A stretch of 43,890 nt of DNA from an uncultured Prevotella sp. (GTDB taxonomy: Bacteria > Bacteroidota > Bacteroidia > Bacteroidales > Bacteroidaceae), in contig CAAGGA010000102.1 in the NCBI GenBank assembly GCA_900769275.1, positions 1 through 43,890 on the forward strand. The letters are read 5' to 3'. The position numbers and the translations under genes are program-made. The notes beneath the pieces were generated by a model, which worked only from the letters and a program-made list of their open reading frames with translations, was not told the DNA's origin and made no database searches. This document shows, in pieces, positions 41,301-43,890 of the stretch; position 1 is the stretch's first letter; each line of letters begins with the position of its first letter.

Positions 41301-42456
41301 CGCCAGTTTCCTCGCCCTCCATAGTCACCTTACATTCAAATTCGCCTTTGTCCGTGACGGCCTCGTTTCGTGTCTTAGTGAATACCGGAAACACAATCTT
41401 TGTCAGCGCAGGGGCTGTGGCTTCACCATTCCATGCCAGCAAGTCATTATCTGAGGCGTAGATGTTGAAAGCGGAATTGTCAAACGCGGTGACAGACGTG
41501 CCGCCCGCATTCTTTGTGGTGAGGTCGGTGTATGTAGTACCGTCCGTAGTATATCTGAAAGTGTTTGCGCTGTTCAGCTGCCATGTAGAGCTGTAAGTGG
41601 AGCTGTTGGGCAGGTTCGTGCCGAAGACAGGACCGACAAGCGTGAGGTTGGTGCCGGCAGTGATAATGCCTTTGACGTAGATGTTCTGCGGAGCTTTCTT
41701 CACATTGCCGAAGAACTCGGGGATGAAGAGTGCTGAATAGACGGCTGAAGGATTATTCACCGTCATATTCCTAAAGTCGATGTCCGCATCGACGTATATG
41801 TTCGAGAGGATGTAGTTGTCTTTGTTGTCGGCAAGCTTTGTCGCGAAGCCTCCGTAGATAATCCATTTTCCGTTCTGTTTGAACTGGTTTGTCACCTCCA
41901 CCTTTGAGTTGCGTATGATGATGTTCTCGATGGTGGTGTTGCTTTTTATTATTCCTGCGAAGACAGCCACGAGACGGTCTGCACCGGCGTTGGGGGTATC
42001 AGTGTCGGTGTTGTAGAGTTTAGCGTTGTCGATGACGAGGTTGCGCACCTTCGCCCCGGAGAGGAGTGACGAGAAGAGACCGTAGGCTTTCTTGTCGCCC
42101 GACTTTGCTTCCCATCCCACGGTCATGTTCTTGATGACATGTCCGTTGCCGTCGAACGTGCCGGAGAAATTGTTGCCGCTGTTGATGGTGGGGTTTCCTA
42201 TAGGCACCCACAGATGGTCCTTGAGGTCGATGTCCGCTCCGAGGCTGAAACATTTCAACTTGTCTGCGTTGCCGCTTGTCACCTGCGCCGCGAAATATGC
42301 CAGTTGCTCTGCCGAGTTGATGACATACGGGTCGGCGACGGTGCCTGAGCCGCTCGCATAGCCCGAAGCCTTATTGTCCGTCCAGTTACCTGTCTGTCCC
42401 CATGCCGTCTGCGTCATGCCGACAATAACGGCAAAGAGTAACATCACTTTCTTCAT
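26311..42456 (-). CDS. giant secreted beta-solenoid-like adhesin (~5,380 aa)
   Basis: One uninterrupted reading frame of over 16 kb; I chose the start giving MKKVMLLFAVIVGMTQTAWGQ, a good signal peptide. Two upstream ATGs at 42480 and 42483 add 8-9 residues; numbering here is from 42483. Two GLUG-like beta-helix blocks (~45-250 and ~459-700) share GTFDGNGH/GKFDGYGH...KNMT, and Ig-like segments follow each. GKDENDGLTPGAAKLTW (~1040) resembles the opening of right-handed parallel beta-helix repeats. From ~1317 to ~3665 there are about 43 modules centred on [VI][YF]GGG, arranged as a nine-module super-repeat. A non-repetitive region and a third GLUG-like block (~4564-4700) follow. The C terminus has a W-x-GICLPF module (~5061) and a tail VFTPSGQLYRIL...FLPGLYIVGKVKVRV, like type IX-type sorting tails. 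It probably sits on the cell surface. It lies downstream of a fimbrillin gene and upstream of the esterase gene. The exact function is unknown. Confidence 0.8.
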   Translation of the reverse strand: MKKVMLLFAVIVGMTQTAWGQTGNWTDNKASGYASGSGTVADPYVINSAEQLAYFAAQVTSGNADKLKCFSLGADIDLKDHLWVPIGNPTINSGNNFSGTFDGNGHVIKNMTVGWEAKSGDKKAYGLFSSLLSGAKVRNLVIDNAKLYNTDTDTPNAGADRLVAVFAGIIKSNTTIENIIIRNSKVEVTNQFKQNGKWIIYGGFATKLADNKDNYILSNIYVDADIDFRNMTVNNPSAVYSALFIPEFFGNVKKAPQNIYVKGIITAGTNLTLVGPVFGTNLPNSSTYSSTWQLNSANTFRYTTDGTTYTDLTTKNAGGTSVTAFDNSAFNIYASDNDLLAWNGEATAPALTKIVFPVFTKTRNEAVTDKGEFECKVTMEGEETGGYNYEWTLDGVKQASTTNTLTVTSKNKVINGKVKITNASGYDYTCNFTIDPLYYSIDLYANEFGGGDGRTADSPYIINNDMELAKLARDVNNGTNYSGTYFKLGADITLDKALWVPIGTNNYDSADKYFYGKFDGYGHSVKNMTIEWYSDAAWGAWGLFAVIQGNSTDEAGFASVTNLIIDGAELYKKANYTPSTTVKGINLGTLVGEALNNTEISNVIVRNSKITDNDDVYGYPTGDFYIGGVVGAMGHWLGGSIVRVYNISSDTEIKVAKNHTANIETFCFGGIVGKCAVMAQTNTLHIYPTNLYYHGTGIQTDMDKQYVTADIVGIFSKATPTEAQRDTWYYNNALVTDFRQMWGKNLAFTEENAKVFQNKANTYITDNSLGDKQLWSYDNVNHYTFGSIELTGKENANYTITAPEGTYTWYLSSDRTNWKEIEIEDKTTNVVEISYQEYMQYVYATDGNSVSKVITVPALRITNISLSHIEGSSDYSISVSNSLWENNENLTVTYEWYKNYESSKGESNTKFGTTTASLKYEGTGMISCHVTVTYNGKTIADEWVGGKRVIYLCPVKVTLSDGTKYTAGKDENDGLTPGAAKLTWQGAYAALNEKGSWKENVIVLMGTSSSAATFNQTEPYKGFAITANLSGDGNPGKYEDWKTKVENSKLNRNTTITGKYNNTDYKGVIEMNSNGEGLGIFGDTRFENITFQHKSGNYDIFYCQYNSLEMGEGVVMRGYGNSPGYGTLDGANTISFQVFGGINNDNRFYPLDNETLIKAMEAAMPHGKEGFTMTFKSGHYSTICAGGRQTTGQLNGVMGTANMPVKCTITMDIDRNWNDEHNDLNAHYDAGIIMAGNHEGTMFGDVDIIIKRGKIGRLVNGTLGAYRETNGYINAPFNTYMGRASITLDPRKDGDGSPIHSDIVVTELYGGSCGRGFTGSQVIENPFYGHAKVTINGGTFKYLGTGDGGNLQKGIFGAGAGGMNGIGDGQTPDQRIGYWEGKVMKFGKYETAKSNLLTYNCYNADTHTYTVISPLDTKTEMIINGGEFGTSVAPIDGVYAGGSGYMAPGLWTEARNAIPSPHGGNIYGKKGQTVVSLTINGGTFYCNEGVFAGGRGTDYYYNGNKYGASDASDYDKLGQIYGNVEMNINGGEFHCPVFGGGYGVADAQLKVTTTDESGNSTTTTTFNTLSDMALITGRSIVRINGGTFYGNVYGGGDMARIDAGTGKDATYLEISSDADIRGSVFAGGRGKEKNTGDAYDSKKTKSPELVGKVTGNTDVSFYGSVQNAPYIYGDIYGGGALAVVDGNTNVNLYAGNFAGEIYGGGQGKLSGTAVLNSADVSGNTSVLLAQDQGGQEEGEGGNLEDQFSINVIWNKLWNGTGFVTWNEENKTQFYADRKFINPHNIYGGGKNACVVGTYNESGKLTNGTGTATVNVLKGMTPIGLLRTQEWKESYTDNKNPHFYVFGGGYGKNTKVGNTDVTVNVEGDYGIYNAETDDSDEQLAKPRAWQGAGLSSAQEAESLKVDEGQVFDNSKGIPNFTVLGVLGGGYAGTVAGSTRVEVDGKTFLHRVYGGGFGDPEATTEGDATGQVIGNTEVYIKGANIYGDVFGGGAGVASKIEAESKKDFTEVARVLGTTMVEVSDDARIFGNVYGGGDIANVGGKDYTPAYDTFPQSTTELNQTDGSFVKHGASDYQAYVNILGGDIFGEVYAGGKGLKRGAAVDYTSLGRINGNTLLHVANTESDVATIAFDENDNNIPHIWSRIYGGCAYGTVDGNTFVHIEGGMLGNNIFGGGYGYLPVTGAETEYEMFNQVLGRKDTGNEATYANVLGNTKVQMDGGSWIWNKSADLNGNITVWDDANKQIVADESGVKPLVAELKAASSKGTEALKALLNSKGVSINPAFFDIENGIFIKSHNIFGGGNQACLVGKYTKEGTAYPSDPTASPAANTGKATVVLNHSPLTAVTSYDNGDVQTYSLLDPTTLAGVCWYLSINETEHPQFSVFGAGFGVNTKVGSTEVLAQPGAFLDKDGNEMTVSGTTIRYRNQRADMEVYRNLNDAIYSDYNDPKKVSTEDKIRYYGSADGTGNDPKTFLRYRSSRLAWTYGLSGFTFKNIHGGGYSGYVCDSTKVVADNQLACRNIFGGGIGAQPYTASETLTEESETNKYDFGSVNNTCVYIKSGIVSQDVFGGGVGITSNKNGETYTDFPDMARVKTGTQVHVYGEKMTVNEKQMDRTIVFGSVFGGGDAANVGTSAANVGTSESTLAVFSEENIGSSDFATNLNIRGGAIFSYIFAGGKGRLKSECADYTKLGGIYGNTRVIVDYPHDVMAYPYLKEDGTAYDPADYMTAASVKSTPHATPEIFNRIYGGCQNGTVYGNTLVDIENGNIGYNIFGGGWGNILDDENVAEDKRVTSADVKGNTNIFINGGNALLTSYWLPDARNWVPASVKGTKVYSPQYDPEARKFKINHNIYGGGNLACEVTNTYITMEKGILKDDTRVVGNDATPFFSTDEWKEIYHKVGSPHFSVFGGGYGENTNVTGNTKIDVKMDDYASIAEESKPTITAGEEYKHFVSGYSVMDVVGGGYSGKVSGDTQVNISGIFCRRLFGGGFYNTVQNTTIDIDMVDSRDIFGGGLMGDVLKSTTINVGKNDAEKKNNNNDIYVHGSIYGANDVSGYVNIVLNENGEFKDNGGTGTNINIYGGHIDGNVYGAGNGDYLYALDRKGNTQVTVNEHYLLNPDDPSSEQFDLVYTVPMRETMPSYKSASDAAKIVNINSWRPLTNKVNIKIAGKGETDKVEIKGDVYGGGNSATVLKVNPASGEGTELEGSVNLNIGSNVKIGRVFMGCNGNALFTASEDNAFMTNFRRLNGDFTKVNGDLDLGKSIDWITDPSNKDISTLYLPTKNDERPLIYPHLLDLYFQPVEMDIQGTVLWNDKADGTGLENCTIGTFCCGGNRGNMNIYPNSDGQVFQYTFPAGLTITDKIVGGCNNANYEWKSGDSRVYHEGGYLLGLAKSKKPFIELNVNCKFQPAEADGAYMGGNVYGGCYETGTIRGDITINLQSDMLAGKNKALLDKSNELISSNPKYSALNVYGAGYGMESYVYGNPNVKVAEGLSCSAPTTEEGIFNSSGTSANFVYGGGQQGNVIGVTNVEVFNGHIYKSVTGGSYSGYVWGSTHVKVGYPKYYEVKFGKTGKYVLKRTDQENKDIKDETTGSTSVKQYVYLVTGDMITEGVYNDIVAIDNGTYVEISDKKSYFEEKTTDVSSSVGWNNINIKIGEAVYGGGYSLAHGASVMANNTTVLKFTDKYNLDAAFTTNDAHKAELAALPGSSTKGFGGNTTILVADRVVMPGDADTNNNDDRDHITISHQEMKAVTDVASGTDLQGYYYKDKDGNYRYIYMAGRYYYVLTGESTVDTNKLPLDINTEDHNIYEYDNEGGIFGDGHLSYAQGFRSADLTGYGFASSSVDVPKILNTFQRMDILRLTDNCFTLLGARDYATNSTDKTPYSVSRVGEIQMFAKNVAFNDGKLYSGATSPITTKRARNYMGFANNIRYVGAMNSNVAFSESMYNEKGEFKEGISYKKYKENIIDGFFGNGDADAKGDNEKFEQRNNGTAKNMIGIASGYALKIQNVQELKKEGDVIEDKPFYGPIYGVIEMNLIDVREDEGGGYVYADNIHKRAGDDPHSEDFLETTGNFVFPALKEGRYIVDDCFPNGYEMPEAAGTDAKRIMKAENGKDTSANNDEIHYWYVTGYNYYYNAHITGYTSKGANTFKSSNDEIMVLSGMKPGQKVKVIGLTKQRTYEDYACDLSIRNYEDGALDQNNKDLKGAYTLKVLAPDDATGFIATLPMNGTQALSNETPLPNTVYTSYPKILFTLEDKADNSTSAYYEAHLSKPYKATVILSALAKTYELDGDGNPSKDESGNYKLKDVTERLPLDGKVYKLIDGKYVKVESETIKTDGTYYYRTGDFDLYQPITSLYTKTTEDDQEKWNSVTSATLGPNLYSEVVRNYTYTIDLTIEYVQGPDINGNITIENCALPGEMIRLKKDKVTIDADESFAANGYYWRIGKDFSAGDEWKTDGTATNYSIYKVGDEKGTGLFAGCYYNTTEDYLEVPAYYFMNGYKVQLGISMNQLDGIFSAEMLDTDRLVVHNYHQMDPHATGVDLHLAEAVARAYDNEDTFAEPRVYISDQQDLRAFMQFIDTIGAAKHSTTVKIGGKDKTVPQYGEKVQFVFQNNITAPEDYVAPKVFKGIIHGNGNVLSGLAQDKYFIADNQGQIYNLGLASGQIASNKVPVDGKYNYHCCFEYRPSSGKPVVYRLDGTKDEKYTDEDFRYGKVAYDLNQYYLEARNTLADNANLQYVKEYFANGDYQYAYRKDELTGNTTGIKYLRTGSGTAIYPNYGNYETRHDKTHAIDCPRAHGYVAAHTATDTDVTNGKASTVGEMVPESRTGNYEPLFNAAKHTGEAGVANTEIMNDYLFWGQSLQSIPDDYPSRIQSNQVSNMTNRVYRAAGYYRDTNLSTFHYNAFKRDATMMSTYVYLPATTAIDFTCQNDLSANVGYEGNSSIYYPPVNDVATKYHNLVVKPESGVSRNLLVYTSADDEGATTDAYDAVYPLNYKEETPETNIQLHHIVQGSAGFSTQYLHLVERADESEDNNDFCAPIEFNVTDRAWYTRKPKYYSEVANDAWEGICLPFTVNKAEASVNGEITHFYGTAPAETAPAENHWNLHHEYWLRGMTAVSAAGDKATFKRPGLLTDNLFAGGGTTGVTYTFDNTFFVDTYGKDNYNYAANAYYATPHTWTDYLPLTANVPYIMSLPGKRYYEFDLTSEFYNRTNPAQPAQTVTFNAYGEQGTITISRTGDMKTNVSPYAHTGTFIAENTEATTVYGINATGTAFDDATATILPFRTYIRKTASGAKPYSPAVSVISIAETRGIDTITPEGGEQADVQPDGNYILVAPAGRGRISVESTFATTLKVFTPSGQLYRILDVRPGTATYSGFLPGLYIVGKVKVRVM
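33405..33924 (-). repeat. super-repeat copy 3 of the giant adhesin (truncated)
   Basis: Begins at residue 2854 with HNIYGGGNLACEV and keeps modules 1-4 in order: HFSVFGGGYGENTNV, VVGGGYSGKVSGDTQV and RRLFGGGFYNTVQ. It then departs from the pattern (DIFGGGLMGDV). Confidence 0.75.
33925..35577 (-). repeat. super-repeat copy 2 of the giant adhesin
   Basis: Residues 2303-2853 (551 aa), with all nine modules in order: NIFGGGNQACLVG, FSVFGAGFGVNTKVG, NIHGGGYSGYV, NIFGGGIG, DVFGGGVG...DFPDMARV, SVFGGGDAANVG, YIFAGGKGRLK...DYTKLGGIYGNT, NRIYGGCQNGTVYGNT and NIFGGGWG. Confidence 0.85.
34545..34586. repeat. 21-bp exact tandem duplication inside the adhesin gene
   Basis: CAGATGTTCCGACATTGGCTG occurs back to back at 34545-34565 and 34566-34586, giving the peptide ANVGTSAANVGTS. 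It is in frame (seven codons) and inside super-repeat copy 2, module 6, so it looks recent. Confidence 0.95.
35578..37110 (-). repeat. super-repeat copy 1 of the giant adhesin
   Basis: Residues 1792-2302 (511 aa), with nine modules: NIYGGGKNACVVG, FYVFGGGYGKNTKVG, VLGGGYAGTVAGSTRV, RVYGGGFG, DVFGGGAG...DFTEVARV, NVYGGGDIANVG, EVYAGGKGLKR...DYTSLGRINGNT, SRIYGGCAYGTVDGNT and NIFGGGYGYL. Confidence 0.85.
37111..37990 (-). repeat. partial super-repeat copy 0 of the giant adhesin
   Basis: From about residue 1498: VFAGGRG...SDYDKLGQIYGN, then VFGGGYG, NVYGGGDMARI, SVFAGGRGKEK...VGKVTGNT, DIYGGGALAVVDGNT and EIYGGGQGKLSG. These match modules 6-9 of copies 1 and 2, preceded by an extra module 7-like segment. 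Confidence 0.7.
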
Positions 42457-42554
42457 CAACCTGTTGGAAATATATCTCATCATAATATGATATAAGTTAC
42501 ATTATTATATAATATATATACTGTCCTGTCCGTATCTCCTACAAAACTGCGGAG

Positions 42555-43754
42555 TCATTCCACCAGCAGCATTCCCTCCGCCTTGTCTTCGTCGCCCAGC
42601 ACGTAGAGATAGCGCGGCTTGATGAGTATGCGGATGCCGTTGACATGACCCGGCTTACCAGATGCGAGGGAAGAGAAATTGGTCTTGTTCAGGACTATCT
42701 TGCTCTTGACATCCTTACGGGTAACTACGTCCTTGCCGTTCTCGTCAGTCAGCTCCACATCGTAGGTCACGGCGATAGTGGGGTTGAACTGTGCATCAGG
42801 GATGGCATAGAATGGCTTGCCCCACTGGCGGTATTTGTCCGCCTTGACTATCATGTCGCTTGCGCCATAGCAGGCATCCGCTTCGTCATTCTTGCTGTAT
42901 GCCATTTGGAAAGGCGATGCCTCCGCTATGCTGACTCTCGTGATGTCCGACCATACTATGTCGCTGTTGCTCCACAGTCCGCTCTCGGCATCCCAACGGT
43001 ATGTCCTTGACACCGTGCCGCCCTCCGCTATATTGTCACCATATATCTCCACATTCTTCACGCGGAAGTGGCGTATCGCTGCCATGGAGGGGTCTATCCT
43101 AAACTGCACGTTGTAGCCCGTGAGGGTCTGGTCGAAGAGAAACTGTATGCTGTTTGTTACATATCCTCCGTTCTCGTCCGTCACCATACTCTTCGCCGAC
43201 TTCTCGTGTATCGGCATATTGCATATCAGGGGTGCCTGCTTGCTGTCCGTCAGCAAGGGGAGGGGGCACGTCTCGCTCTTCTTCACCTTGAACGTGAGGG
43301 TGAAGGCATTGTCCGTCTCCGTTCCCGTGCGGGAAAAGGTCACGTCATCTTTCGTCTCCTCTGTTCCCGTGCTACTGTATGGCATATAGGCGAAGAAATC
43401 AAACGAGTTGTACTGCACGTAGTCCGCCCAGTACTTCTTGTCTTCGTCATTTTTGTGCTGCCACTTCGTTTCTTTGTATTCTATCTCGGTGTTCTCGAAG
43501 ATCTTGTTCTGCGAGAGTTTTTCCGGGGGCGTTCCCTGCAACAGGTCATAGTAGCCGAAGACTCCCATCGTCCCCGGGTGTTTCTCGCTATCGTATCGCT
43601 CGTAGCCGCTTGTTGCCCTTGTCTGTCCCTTTGCTGTCATTGCCTGAAAGGTTATCAGGTCGTAGTCATCAGGAAGCTGGGTCGGCAGGTCTTCCTCGCT
43701 TTGGCAGGCTACCATCAGCGACGCTATCACCGGTATGTATATTCTTCTTTTCAT
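42555..43754 (-). CDS. fimbrillin-family (Mfa/FimA-like) lipoprotein
   Basis: 399 aa from the ATG at 43754; the frame stays open to 43832, but that part is a translated purine tract and the lipoprotein signal starts here. MKRRIYIPVIASLMVAC is a lipoprotein signal with Cys17. The mature part begins QSEEDLPTQLPDDYDLITFQAMTAKGQTRAT, with the I-x-F...TRAT pattern of fimbrillin-like proteins (PF13149 group). Two beta domains follow, and the C terminus ends GHVNGIRILIKPRYLYVLGDEDKAEGMLLVE. Such proteins are exported as lipoproteins and form or cap surface fimbriae in Bacteroidales. It is the first gene of the three-gene minus-strand cluster, 98 bases ahead of the chosen giant adhesin start (71 from the first ATG), so it may anchor or accompany that protein. 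The leader 43755-43785 is almost pure purine on the coding strand, a feature that helps translation in Bacteroidetes. Confidence 0.85.
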   Translation of the reverse strand: MKRRIYIPVIASLMVACQSEEDLPTQLPDDYDLITFQAMTAKGQTRATSGYERYDSEKHPGTMGVFGYYDLLQGTPPEKLSQNKIFENTEIEYKETKWQHKNDEDKKYWADYVQYNSFDFFAYMPYSSTGTEETKDDVTFSRTGTETDNAFTLTFKVKKSETCPLPLLTDSKQAPLICNMPIHEKSAKSMVTDENGGYVTNSIQFLFDQTLTGYNVQFRIDPSMAAIRHFRVKNVEIYGDNIAEGGTVSRTYRWDAESGLWSNSDIVWSDITRVSIAEASPFQMAYSKNDEADACYGASDMIVKADKYRQWGKPFYAIPDAQFNPTIAVTYDVELTDENGKDVVTRKDVKSKIVLNKTNFSSLASGKPGHVNGIRILIKPRYLYVLGDEDKAEGMLLVE

Positions 43755-43785
43755 ATATTCTTCTTTCTCTTTCTTCTCTTTCTTC

Positions 43786-43890
43786 TTTTTTTCAAGAATT
43801 AAAGAGACTTGTCCGTAGGACCCACTGACCAACGGGAAGTAATTAAGGAATTTTTCTCTAATGGAGATTTTCTGTAATTCTTGATAAAAA
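43786..43890. repeat. AT-rich inverted-repeat element at the right edge
   Basis: TTTTTTTCAAGAATTA (43786-43801) faces TAATTCTTGATAAAAA (43875-43890), with 73 bases between. The ends match those of the element at 15864-15959; the interiors do not align clearly. It lies just upstream of the fimbrillin gene and may continue beyond the window. Confidence 0.7.

Noticed and set aside
43755..43832. N-terminal 26-residue extension of the fimbrillin lipoprotein
   Set aside because: Lys/Glu-only translation of the purine tract; the lipoprotein signal needs the ATG at 43754.

Overview
The window looks like chromosome of a Bacteroidales bacterium, most likely a Prevotella-group (Prevotellaceae) organism. 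The evidence is a fimbrillin-family lipoprotein, very large Sec-secreted proteins ending in LSGQRV...RGIYI-type tails, Bacteroidetes-style promoters (TTTG-N19-TAnnTTTG), near-absent Shine-Dalgarno sites with A/purine-rich leaders instead, and the yceD-rpmF-fabH gene order. No rRNA, tRNA, CRISPR array or transposase gene was seen.

Left part, minus strand (372-5670): a probable uronate/pectin module. Read in transcription order it has a small lipoprotein, a secreted DUF4861 protein, an orphan PTS EIIC of the galactitol type, a secreted DUF3857-only protein and a KduI-type isomerase that carries a signal peptide. Next, still on the minus strand, come conserved housekeeping genes: der, era, and the operon yceD-rpmF-fabH, which has an excellent Bacteroides-type promoter at 10093-10123 and an intrinsic terminator behind fabH. 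Two plus-strand genes follow: a type IIB calcium-transporting P-type ATPase and mutS2.

Right part, minus strand (16164-43754): three co-directional genes that fill about 63% of the window. In transcription order they are a fimbrillin-like lipoprotein (399 aa), a giant secreted repeat protein of about 5,380 aa, and a giant multidomain secreted protein of about 3,320 aa that carries a CE8 pectin methylesterase domain near its C terminus. The 5.4k-aa protein holds an array of roughly 43 modules with a [VI]-[YF]-G-G-G core. These are organised as a nine-module super-repeat of about 510-550 residues present in two full and two partial copies, which suggests a very long beta-solenoid. The 3.3k-aa protein has four tandem copies of a composite 'Listeria-Bacteroides repeat plus W-x-F beta-sandwich' unit upstream of the esterase, which may be uncharacterised carbohydrate-binding modules. 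The cluster is bracketed by two AT-rich inverted-repeat elements with ATCAAGAATTA-type ends.

Pectin is a plausible common theme. The esterase would demethylate homogalacturonan outside the cell, and the KduI/EIIC/DUF4861 genes could process and import the unsaturated or keto-uronate products. No lyase, GH28/GH88/GH105 enzyme or SusC/SusD pair is in the window, so the rest of the pathway must be elsewhere. Intergenic regions contain several repeat types: a dispersed perfect palindrome with core TTCGACC-n-GGTCGAA (four copies), octamer, 13-bp and 27-bp tandem repeats, and small in-frame tandem duplications inside genes.
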